DNA from: Siphonodentalium dalli
Lineage: Eukaryota > Mollusca > Scaphopoda > Gadilida > Siphonodentaliidae
Assembly (NCBI GenBank): GCA_032622095.1
Contig: CP136062.1
Location: forward strand, 5,704,001 to 5,768,000
Reading direction: 5' to 3'
DNA length: 64,000 nt
The translations under genes and the position numbers were made by a program. The notes beneath the pieces are model-generated. The model was not told the origin of the DNA, did no database searches, and was given only the letters and a program-made list of their open reading frames with translations. Shown piece after piece: positions 56,328 to 64,000 of this stretch. Within the stretch, counting starts at the first letter, position 1. Each line of letters opens with the position of its first letter.

Positions 56328-56777
56328 ATGGCGGTGGAACAAGGGTCGACCAGTTGTCAGACCCTACCCACATACTCGGACAGTGAGAACGAAAATACCT
56401 CGACATCCGATGATGACAATATGACACCCAATTCAGATGCACGACCATCCACCAGCAGGCGGCCGCATGAAAGCTACCTCGACATGATGCCGCGCATGCA
56501 GTCACCCACATCATACAACCAGCCATGGATGCAGCCTTACCTCGAGCATAGAAGATATTACACAATGCAGTCCCCTCCCCGTGTGGCTCAGTCGTCCAGC
56601 GTCACAGCCAGTAGGTCGGAGTTGTCTGAGAGACGCCCAGACGACCCGACCTGCATGGAGACGGACGACATCGCACCAGCTATCCATCGCCGATGCCGCT
56701 GTTGCGAACTACTTCGACGAATCATCGAACTGCTACTCAGCGACGGATTTGACTTGCGATTTCAAGATCAACTTTAA
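56328..56777 (+). CDS. 3' ORF of the LTR element, 149 residues, unknown
   Basis: I choose the ATG at 56,328 because it lies in an ideal start context (GACCATGGC); an in-frame upstream frame from 56,259 lacks this. The product is Ser/Thr/Asp-rich at the N-terminus (SDSENENTSTSDDDNMTPNS), Met/Pro/Tyr-rich in the middle (PWMQPYLEHRRYYTMQSPPR) and ends in a basic cysteine cluster with a leucine-rich helix (HRRCRCCELLRRIIELLLSD). It has no signal peptide or membrane anchor, so it is not an envelope protein. Its position just ahead of the polypurine tract is where accessory or env genes of retroelements lie. It is intact although the element is recent, but I recognise no family. Confidence 0.55.
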   Translation: MAVEQGSTSCQTLPTYSDSENENTSTSDDDNMTPNSDARPSTSRRPHESYLDMMPRMQSPTSYNQPWMQPYLEHRRYYTMQSPPRVAQSSSVTASRSELSERRPDDPTCMETDDIAPAIHRRCRCCELLRRIIELLLSDGFDLRFQDQL

Positions 56778-56780
56778 ATC

Positions 56781-56798
56781 GGAAAAGTGAAGGAGTAA
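56781..56798 (+). other. Polypurine tract
   Basis: GGAAAAGTGAAGGAGTAA directly precedes the 3' LTR; such a purine run primes plus-strand DNA synthesis in LTR elements. It is interrupted by two T residues. Confidence 0.65.
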
Positions 56799-57584
56799 TG
56801 TGCTAAGACAACTAGGGGCGCTCGATTCACCATATGTATCGGCGCGCCCCTGCTATGCGAAGGCACGATGTTCGATACGCAGATAACAGTTTTGACCACC
56901 CGAAGTAGAAAGCTAATGCAGCCATCCGAACGATTTACGGACGAGCTATAGCAGGTGTACTAGGGAAGATGCCCATTGGAAATTAATGCGGCGAGCTGAC
57001 CAGGAGAAGATACAGAAGAATGACGCTCGTCCGATTACCCCAACTACGCCCCAAACTGATGTACCGCGAAATACGCCTTGGGCTAGCAACGTCACCCCAG
57101 ACTATAAAGATTCCCTGATTTTATTAGAGAAATCATGATGCTTTGGAACTCCCTCGAGTCGACACTATTGCTCGTACTACCGACGCAGAGATGCCAAGAA
57201 GACGGCTAGGATCTCTAGCCGGGAGCATAGATAGGAATGCAAGGTAACACATTATGATCTTGTATTCCTAACAACGCTACCCCGATGTGCCGACGAAAAA
57301 GCGAAGCAGACGACAGGAAGATGAACTCAACCGGAACTCAACCGAGCAGAAGAAGAGCAGACGACAGAAAGACAAACTCAACCGGAACTCAACCGAGTAG
57401 ATGACAAGCAGACACGCCCGACTTATGAAGACGGAAGAAGACCCTAAACCGAGCAGACGACAGGAAGATAAACTCAACCAGGAGAAACCCAGATGCCGAT
57501 GATTGAACATTATTGACTTTGTTGTAAATAAATAATCAAACCGTTCTGATAGCCTTAAGAGTTATATGTACCCGTATTGGCACA
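56799..57584 (+). repeat. 3' LTR (786 bp)
   Basis: TGTGCTAAG...TTGGCACA, nearly identical to the 5' LTR. The differences I count are about seven substitutions and the absence of 36 bp around 56,922 (present in the 5' LTR near 52,503-52,540). About 0.9 percent substitution indicates a young insertion. Confidence 0.95.
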
Positions 57585-57588
57585 CTTC
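57585..57588. repeat. Target-site duplication, right (CTTC)
   Basis: Direct copy of the CTTC at 52,375-52,378. Confidence 0.8.
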
Positions 57589-57781
57589 TACATTTACAAT
57601 GCGACAGCTACACACACAACTGCGATTACATTGCAAGTGGAAGTATCCAAGGATAAGCCACGATTTTGAATCTAAAATCAAACAGTGATTGATATTATTG
57701 ATATTATTTTTTAACTTGCAATTTTGACGTGAGCTACTTCCTACAATGGAAATTCTTCCACTTACGATTGAATCATGGTCG
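57589..57781. mobile_element. Right part of the MITE split by the LTR element
   Basis: 'ACTGCGATTACATTGCAAGT', 'AAAATCAAACAG', 'TTGATATTATT' and 'CCACTTACGATTGAATCATG' match, in order, the right half of the intact MITE (58,030-58,205). The last 15 or so bases of the terminus are missing where the next MITE begins. Confidence 0.75.
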
Positions 57782-57829
57782 CCTTAGTGTACGTTCAGAC
57801 GACCATGATTCAATCGTAAGTGGAGGAAT
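57752..57829. repeat. Hairpin formed by two abutting MITE termini
   Basis: ATTCTTCCACTTACGATTGA... (57,752-57,781) and its complement (57,800-57,829) give arms of about 30 bases with one or two mismatches around an 18-base loop. The hairpin arises because the right end of one MITE abuts the left end of the next. Confidence 0.85.
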
Positions 57830-58216
57830 CGAGCCCGACGAGATCATGGATACCGGTAGTTTGTTCAGACGATTGCGATGTCGCATACATTATGATAGCA
57901 TAGGTTGTTCCTAAAGCATGCGATTGACTACCATACGGTCATTTCCAGCTACGATCTTTACGTACACACGACTGATTGATTGATTGATTGGGATTTAACG
58001 TCGTTTTAGCAACAAAGCCATACACAGGACTGCGATTACGCCGCAAGTGGAGATAACCAAGAATACGCCACAATTTCGCATATAAAATCAAACAGAGCTT
58101 GATATTATTTTATGACCTATGATTTTGACGTGGGCATGCACAGTCCAGCTACCAGTTACTTCCTACAACGGAAATCTGTCCACTTACGATTGTATCGTGG
58201 TCGTCTGAACGTACAC
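57787..58216. mobile_element. 430-bp Harbinger-like MITE with TTA duplication
   Basis: The termini GTGTACGTTCAGACGACC and its perfect reverse complement are flanked by TTA on both sides (57,784-57,786 and 58,217-58,219), matching the 3-bp TTA duplication of PIF/Harbinger elements. An internal GATTGATTGATTGGG plus TTTAACGTCG segment resembles a phrase I associate with molluscan repeats. No transposase. Confidence 0.85.
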
Positions 58217-58229
58217 TTAATGTTCACTT

Positions 58230-58555
58230 AGTGCAATGATTCATTGATTGCTGTTGGCATCTACATGTAAGCAATGATTGCTGATTGAATATCAGCAAAG
58301 AAAGATCAGCACGTAGAACTGTGAACAGAATGACAATACCACATGCCATGGTCATGATGCGTTGATGGTGCATCGAATCACAGATCTGTGCATATATCCA
58401 TTGGAACTTACTATCATGGCTTAGGCCTTGTAAGTTCCATCGTTAGCCCTCAACGCTTTAGGCGGGTAGATTTTCAATAAAAGTAACAATTATGACCAAC
58501 GCACATGTATTTATCAACTAAATACTAATACAAGTGTGAAACCATCCACTCACCT
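58230..58555. other. Non-coding interval
   Basis: No gene is recognised. 'GGAACTTACTATCATGGC' and 'CTTGTAAGTTCCATCG' near 58,402-58,445 form a short inverted pair. Confidence 0.35.
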
Positions 58556-58563
58556 ACGTGTCA

Positions 58564-58770
58564 TTTATCCTTAAAATCAGGCAAATAACAGAACGTAAAC
58601 ACTGACATGTCTACCATAACATGTGACCGCAACATGTCATTGCACGCGGTCGTGAATCCCCGTGGAATATCCAAACTATCAACAATTAGGTCGAGTTTAA
58701 CTACACCCTGCGCATGCATGACATTTGCTATACTAGCCTTACTACGGGAAACTACTGCGGCTTCGGTCAC
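58564..58770 (-). CDS. Short minus-strand ORF, unknown (possible gene fragment)
   Basis: About 69 codons with protein-like text (GVVKLDLIVDSLDIPRGF, TTACNDMLRSHVMVDMSVFT) end in FKDK and a stop at 58,561-58,567. The opposite strand is also open for 97 codons (58,607-58,900), so coding direction is uncertain. No family is recognised; it could be an exon or a retroelement remnant. Confidence 0.25.
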
Positions 58771-58965
58771 ATATGACGTGCACGTTTGTCATGTGATCTT
58801 AGGACCTCCTACTTTATTTGCTTCGGCCATTTGCAACATGTGTTTTCCCGATTGGATTTTTGGATTAAATAATAACGGAATTATACACACTTTCTGGTAG
58901 GTGTCAGAGTTAATACAGATTGCAATATTGTTAACATTAATGACTGTGTTAGTTGATTCTTAAAA

Positions 58966-59315
58966 TTAAGTGTATTTAAAAAAAATAACTACTCGCCCAT
59001 GTTGAAGCGGCAGGGCGGTCCGACCTGGATGGCCATTAGCCATATTACCAGGTTGGAGTCTGACTAATCTGTGCATCGAGTTTTCCAAGTTTTCTGTTGT
59101 TTTCATTTGCACAATTGTCATCACGTTAAAAGTATCTATGCTTAGAATAATGGAGTTCACAAACTCGCGCACATAGCTTACATGCTTCTCAGTTGTTGTG
59201 TTCAGTTTATGCTGATATAGTGATATTCCTATCACATAACTAGCATATTCTTCGACGTCCTGTTCGCGAATTATTTCTGTGGCAGGACTATTTGTGTATT
59301 GTGATTGCGTATTAA
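58966..59315 (-). CDS. Minus-strand open frame of ~115 codons, unknown
   Basis: The frame is open from about 59,315, reading SQYTNSPATEIIREQDVEEY, then TEKHVSYVREFVNSIILSID, QMKTTENLENSMHRLVRLQP and a stop near 58,966. Helix-favouring composition suggests a coiled-coil-like segment. No start with good context and no family are recognised. It could be an internal exon or part of a decayed envelope-like gene, since the composition recalls the helical part of such proteins. Confidence 0.3.
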
Positions 59316-59319
59316 TTTA

Positions 59320-59930
59320 TAGCACAAACTCACATCTGTTCGTCCGTTGTTGTTAGAAATACAACAATTTATACAATTATAAAACTTAATATAATTAAAT
59401 AAATAGTTTGTTTCATACAATTTCAGAATATTACGGGTTTAAATGGTCAATACGTTTGGAACTATATGTTATATTTCAATTTTATTTATCGATTTTATTT
59501 TTATATTTTATCGGTGAACTTGGAGCACTCAATCAAAACAAGTTATAGTTAGCCTGGCCAAGGTTTGTCTGCGTCAAACTTTATAAATATTGCATCAATC
59601 GTTCAGGCTAAAATGCCGATAGAAAATTGAAGATATGCTCAACATGTGCATTCATGTGGCTGGAATTGATTTTCTGGGCAAATGTTTTTAATATTTATTT
59701 TTAATTTGTAAAAAAAAACTTTTCATGCAACTTAATTCACGCTTTGTTTGAACTCTAGCGCTTTAATTTGATTTCTTTCCAATTATAATCCAATAGAGTG
59801 AACAGACCTGTTAGAAATGCATTATAAACTAGCTAGTCGCCCTTATAAATATTAAACAAAAGACATCAACGATTGTATGACGTTTATATAAATATGAGAA
59901 TGTTGCACATCGACTGATTTGGGTTGGCCT
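59320..59930. other. AT-rich non-coding interval
   Basis: No gene or repeat is recognised. Confidence 0.4.
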
Positions 59931-59934
59931 TTTG

Positions 59935-60350
59935 ACAGCAGCTCCCATCATCAAATATTTAATGCTGCACCAACGCAGCTCCCTTCATGAAATGTATTAA
60001 TACTGCACCACCGCAGCTCCCGTCATGAAAGAGTTATTGCTGCATAAATGCAGCTCCCATCATTAAATAATTAATGCTGCACCAACGTAGCTCCCGTCAT
60101 GAATGGGTTAATGCTGCACCAACGCGGGCTCCCATCATCAAATAATTAATGCTGCACCAACGCAGCTCCCTTCATGAAATAATTAATGCTGCACCAGCGC
60201 AGCTCCCGTCATGAAAGAGTTAATGCTGCACCAACGCAGCTCCCATCATCAAATATGTAATGCTGCACCAACGCAGCTCCCGTCATGAAATGTATTAATA
60301 CTGCACCAGCGCAGCTCCCGTCATGAAAGAGTTATTGCTGCATAAAATTT
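59935..60350 (+). repeat. 37-bp minisatellite, about 11 units
   Basis: The unit consensus is CGCAGCTCCCATCATCAAAT then AATTAATGCTGCACCAA. Variants alternate between 'CATCATCAAATAATTAA' and 'GTCATGAAAGAGTTAA', hinting at a higher-order two-to-three-unit pattern. A related single phrase ('TTAATGCTGC' with 'GGGTTAA') occurs near 30,255. Non-coding; not a CRISPR array because there are no unique spacers. Confidence 0.9.
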
Positions 60351-60379
60351 AATCAAACTAATCAAACCCTGTCTGATGC

Positions 60380-60530
60380 AAGTTTGTGAGAAACTACTAT
60401 GCATGTCAATAAGTATTCTCCGCTATAACTTATATGTACGCCGTGCAAATATTCAGAACTTTTTGATTCCGAGAAAAATATTGGGAAAAATAATTAGTTT
60501 TACACAAAAGAGTAGTTTCTCACAAACGTA
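60380..60530. repeat. Inverted repeat, ~150 bp
   Basis: AGTTTGTGAGAAACTACT (60,381) and its reverse complement AGTAGTTTCTCACAAAC (ending near 60,528) flank an AT-rich centre. Possible tiny MITE. Confidence 0.7.
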
Positions 60531-60682
60531 AACCTACTTCGGATAGCGACTCGATGTCCGATGGCGGCATCTACAGAACGAACAAATCCTTGAATTCCAA
60601 ATTAAAGAAACTGAATCCTTTATTTGCTCAAATCAATACCAGCAGCAACACTGAACGAGAACCAGAACAAAGCGCGCAATAA
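60497..60682 (+). CDS. Possible terminal exon, unknown
   Basis: The plus-strand frame is open from about 60,497 to a TAA at 60,680-60,682. It reads HKRVVSHKRKPTSDSDSMSD, GGIYRTNKSLNSKLKKLNPL and ends NTEREPEQSAQ. Composition is strongly protein-like (basic start, SDSDS acidic cluster, Lys-rich helix, acidic tail) and more GC-rich than its surroundings. Part of it overlaps the right arm of the inverted repeat. No splice acceptor was pinned down and no family is recognised. Confidence 0.3.
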   Translation, partial: VLHKRVVSHKRKPTSDSDSMSDGGIYRTNKSLNSKLKKLNPLFAQINTSSNTEREPEQSAQ

Positions 60683-60744
60683 GAAAAGCAGACGCCTGAT
60701 CCGTTGTGTGCACGCGCGTAGAGTTTGACGTCAGAGCTTTCTAC

Positions 60745-61565
60745 GTTATCTACGTTGGCATTACGTTGGGCCAACGATATACCAACCGACACCATCCAAC
60801 GTATTTTATGACATATCGTAGCATATATTGTGTCAGCAATGATTGTACGTGTGTTTACGGAACAGAAAGTATCGGCATATCGTTGAGATTTATATGTATG
60901 TACGCTATATGTAATTGGACTACCACGAGGCCGTTAGCGTTGACCCAATATTGGACCAACGTTATAATTCCAACTGTTGCATGGGATGAATACCTTAATT
61001 GGGGTCAACCAAGGGCCAACAACGTAAACCCAACCAATGTGATGTGTACCGTAAATTCCATTTTCGTGTTGGCGTTGGCCCAACGTTATACTTTCAACGG
61101 TTGGGATGAATACGCTGGGCCAACCAAGGCCCAACCACACCAACCCAACCAATTTACTGCAGATAATTCCGTTGGCATGTTCGCGATGGGCACAACGTTG
61201 GCCAACGTTATATTTCCAACGGTTTGGAGGAATACGTTGGGCCAACCAAAGGCCAACCACGCCAACCCAACCAATTTACTGCAGATAATTCCGTTGGCAT
61301 GTTCGCGATGGCTCAACGTTGGGGGCCAACGTTTTATTTCCAACGGTTGGGAGGAATACGTTGGGCCAACCACGCCAACCCAACCAATTTACTGCAGATA
61401 ATTACGTTGGCATGTTCGCGTTGGCACAACGTTGGGCCAACGTTATATTTCCAACGGTTGGGAGGAATACGTTGGGCCAACCAAGGACCAACAACGTCAA
61501 CCCAACCAAACCTAATGCCAACCGTGCCGACATTGTGCCAACGTTGGCCCAACGTAGTCATGCTA
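60745..61565 (+). repeat. ~114-122-bp minisatellite with CGTTGGGCCAACG palindromes
   Basis: About five main units (for example starts at 61,169, 61,291 and 61,405; spacings 122 and 114) share 'CCGTTGGCATGTTCGCG', 'CAACGTTGGGCCAACGTTAT', 'TTCCAACGGTTGGGAGGAAT' and 'AACCAATTTACTGCAGATAA'. Each unit carries several copies of the TTGGGCCAA/GTTGGCC palindrome. All six frames are mostly open because the unit lacks stops, which explains the 231-codon ORF at 60,706 without invoking a gene. Confidence 0.9.
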
Positions 61566-61569
61566 TCTG

Positions 61570-62960
61570 GGATGGCCATATTGTTTAAAAGACGTCCCCC
61601 TAACGCATAATCAACTCACAACGTATCAATATCCTTACTATAACATACATAATTATATCCCTCGTGTAACACTAATTTCCCAAATTTAACACTAGAAAGG
61701 CTACTATTATCCAAACCAGAAAAATAGTTCGAGTTGAAAGACAAACATAACCAATTAAATATTATGTATATCGTGTGATATATTTCCGCGGCAAAGAAAA
61801 GAGAAAACATTATTAAATGCAACAGGCATGTCCTCTGGATAACAGTTGTTGTATTTACTGTAACGGCCACTCGATTTGAGTTAGATCGTACACGGAATCA
61901 TGTTGCAACCGAAGGAATAACTAATACAAAGTAACAGTCTCGTTATAATTGATGTTTTCTCCCGGCTATCATGGTTTCATACCAATCACATGAAATGCAA
62001 AATCGACTTACCACATAAGAACATCTTTAATGTAACATAAACATATCTTTCATGTAACGAAAATTCAAAACATCGACGCACGTAAATGATATTTTCCAAA
62101 TCAGACACATTTTGTAATCTGAAAGAAGAACAAGCCCCAGTTACACCCTCTAGATATTTCAGCTTGGTGTTGCGTGTGTTCGCGCACAAACAGCCTCTGT
62201 AAATAGCAGCCTTCCCCTTTCGTTACAGTATTGGTCTCTCCTGTAACGTTTTGGCATGTTACAGCAGAGAACGTTACAGTGGAGATAGTACAGACCACTC
62301 TGGTCACGGCATTCAATGAGTTCTCCCTCCAGTATGGCGAAAATAGGGAAGTATAAAATACACCACAGTGGCTTCGGAAACATTTATTTGAAATATAATT
62401 ATACATATGTTATAGCGAACAAACATGCGTTATTTAAAATACGACTTTGAAAAGTACGCGAGGGGGTCAACCTACCTATTATATAATTGTGTTATCGCAA
62501 GTTGTTTTTTGATTCAGACGACGTGCGTTTCCGATATTGTGACGTACAAAGCATCACGGAGAACAAAATACGGAGATTATAAATATCAGGGATACGTCAT
62601 TATGTCAAGTAAATAGCACTTCGTTACATGAGAGACACAATGCTGAGGTACAAAGTTTCTGAGCAATTTTCACTTAGTTAAGTTCAATCTTGGGTAGTGT
62701 ATATGTGACAGTAGTTTATATCAAGAACTAAACTAATGATATGCCAGAGGATTTTCTCGGTGGCATGTAGTTAATATATCGAAATTTCGATTTTAGCCTG
62801 TAAAATTTTCCTGGGGACAGGCCATTTTGGTCAAATCTGGCCATGAATGAGCCCATTACATACATATATACCCGAACATCACGCTTATTTGTGTGTGCAT
62901 GTTGTGACGGTGATAGAGATGCACACTGGGAACAATAGTTGGGATCCGCACGTTGCATTA
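61570..62960. other. Non-coding interval
   Basis: No gene is recognised. Phrases TGTAACGTTTTGGC, GTTACAGCAGAG and GTTACAGTGGAG cluster at 62,225-62,285. Short ORFs on both strands lack family features. Confidence 0.35.
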
Positions 62961-62968
62961 TGCACTCA

Positions 62969-63427
62969 TCATCCACCGAGGACATCAATGTTGACCAAAA
63001 TTGATATTGACTCTAATAGGCATGCGTCGTACTCGCCACTTGATGTTTCGGCCGCAAGTATATCTAATTTATTTCTGATACTCTGTGTATTCAACACAAG
63101 TACCGAGTGACTGTGTTGTTCGGTTGAAGGGCCTGGGTTAGTCTCGACGTTTCCTGCGAGGATCATGAGAACCCTTGCCAAAAATACCGTTAGTACTGTT
63201 AGAATGCTCGCGCACGTGAAGAGAGATGCAGCTGTGTATGACCTCGCAAGTTTTGTGTTCAGTCTCATCTTTTCTTCGGAATGTGGTGCATATGATATTT
63301 TCTTGTGGGTCATGATATATTTGAGAGTAGATAGTTGTTCCATCGTGAAAATAATGGAAACCAGTAGTGTCATTATTAGGGAAGTTGTAAGATTCAGACC
63401 ACGTTGGCACAGCATAATATAAAACAA
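62969..63427 (-). pseudogene. 5' fragment of non-LTR retrotransposon ORF with 2A-like motif
   Basis: The 152-codon minus frame has a hydrophobic stretch (about residues 67-91, SYTAASLFTCASILTVLTVF LARVLMILA) ending in GNVETNPGP (residues 92-100, about 63,154-63,128), then VLVLNTQSIRNKLDILAAE. The latter resembles the first strand and helix of the apurinic-type endonuclease that opens ORF2 of CR1/L2-like elements. In such elements a 2A peptide at the ORF2 N-terminus makes the ribosome skip a bond before the final Pro. Here the conserved Asp before V-E is Asn, which would be expected to weaken skipping. Similarity fades after about residue 138 and the endonuclease is truncated, so the element is dead. 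Confidence 0.7.
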
Positions 63428-63429
63428 GC

Positions 63430-64000
63430 ATGTTTATGATTGTCTCACACAAAGAGGCCCCCTCCCTGACAGTCTGACAGCAAGATTGTGAAATGCACCG
63501 ATCCTTGCCCTGTGTAACATTATATCCATCATTAAAGATCATATCAAAATTCAGATATTTATTGTTTGGGCATCCTCGGTGCACGTTAAGAAGTATATAA
63601 TTTGAGCATACTCTGACAACATATAGAAATGAAAACCTATCATGGGTGTTTTTTTACATCTGTTTTCAGCTCAGTCCGTTTTCCCAGTGGGGGTAAGCAA
63701 GTGGGGACAAGATAACAAGATAGAGCAGAAAATGAGTTGAGAAGAGGATAAGGCCGTGATGATTGATACTTTGGTACAAGGAGTGGGGGAAAGCAGAAAG
63801 AGTAAGAGAACAGAAAAAGAGGAGATAAAAACATTACATTGGGTGTATCTCATGGTATTAGATTCCTAGGACTAATGGGGGACAAGAGCTGCAAATATGT
63901 TTCCAAATATATTCAGATTCAGTTTCATGCATGTGCGTTGTTTATGCTGCTCATATACAGTGCGGTTTCGTATAAGAAGATTCAAATATTGTGGCAAGTG
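63430..64000. other. Unassigned DNA upstream of the 2A fragment
   Basis: This would be the 5' side of the non-LTR element. A minus frame at 63,138-63,584 overlaps the 2A frame in another register and shows no domain. The segment 63,700-63,830 is purine-rich on the plus strand. Nothing else is recognised. Confidence 0.3.

Noticed and set aside
52893-57510. Identical 77-codon minus-strand ORFs in both LTRs (52,893-53,126 and 57,277-57,510)
   Set aside because: Their identity follows from the LTRs being near-identical; the text is repetitive (SLSSCRLL) from an internal LTR repeat.
59935-60350. Possible CRISPR array
   Set aside because: Units are contiguous 37-bp tandem repeats without unique spacers, and the genome is eukaryotic.
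60706-61401. 231-codon plus-strand ORF
   Set aside because: It runs through a ~120-bp minisatellite whose unit lacks stops in most frames; other plus and minus frames are equally open and unit lengths (122 and 114) shift the frame, so no repeat protein is implied.
63138-63584. 148-codon minus-strand ORF overlapping the 2A frame
   Set aside because: It is in a different register from the 2A/endonuclease frame and shows no domain; likely a shadow.

Overview
This window looks like AT-rich, gene-poor nuclear DNA from a metazoan, most likely a marine invertebrate. A mollusc-like lophotrochozoan is my best guess, at low confidence. The clues are abundant ACATGTACATGT runs, phrases such as 'gggccgtaactct', a GATTGATTGATTGGG motif inside a MITE, and retroelement types (KIAA1958-like Crypton, Ty3/Gypsy, 2A-bearing non-LTR) common in such genomes. 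I see no intact host gene and no bacterial-type organisation. Nearly all recognisable coding sequence is decayed mobile-element or pseudogene DNA.

Layout. 1-1.3 kb: a MITE fragment and one copy of a roughly 1 kb dispersed repeat whose partner lies at 45.0-46.1 kb. 1.9-2.4 kb: an unidentified broken coding stretch. 3.46-5.2 kb: a broken tyrosine recombinase of the Crypton/KIAA1958 type, followed by a near-perfect hairpin at 5.8-5.95 kb. 6.1-8.9 kb: a 737-bp direct repeat flanking a broken GT14 glycosyltransferase (GCNT-like) on the minus strand. 8.9-10.8 kb: a minus-strand, broken envelope glycoprotein of the insect-errantivirus/baculovirus-F type. 11.9-12.6 kb: a broken unknown ORF on the same strand. 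13.6-14.3 kb: a minus-strand integrase C-terminal domain. 14.3-16.0 kb: plus-strand traces of Gypsy RT, RNase H and integrase core, apparently inverted relative to their neighbours. 16.9-19.7 kb: an old tandem duplication. 21.46-22.0 kb: a MITE with 9-bp target duplication.

23.7-28.7 kb and 34.0-39.6 kb are two unrelated 5-6 kb fold-back elements, each with long inverted arms enclosing tandem-repeat DNA. The second sits inside a satellite of about 160 bp that also recurs at 49.7-50.6 kb. 41.73-42.56 kb is a hAT element with a perfect 8-bp target duplication. 42.6-51.4 kb is a patchwork of MITEs and repeats.

52.38-57.58 kb is the best-preserved unit: a complete Ty3/Gypsy-type LTR element with near-identical LTRs and a 4-bp target duplication. 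Its polyprotein fuses protease directly to the integrase C-terminus, with RT, RNase H and the integrase core absent; an extra 149-codon ORF lies just before the 3' LTR. It is inserted in a Harbinger-like MITE copy that also carries a 5S-rRNA-like segment. 58.5-60.7 kb holds short unidentified ORFs and a 37-bp minisatellite, 60.7-61.6 kb a minisatellite of about 120 bp, and 63.0-63.4 kb the start of a non-LTR retrotransposon ORF with a 2A-like motif.

No genes here work together as a host pathway. Assignments come from reading the sequence and remembered family features; no database search was run.
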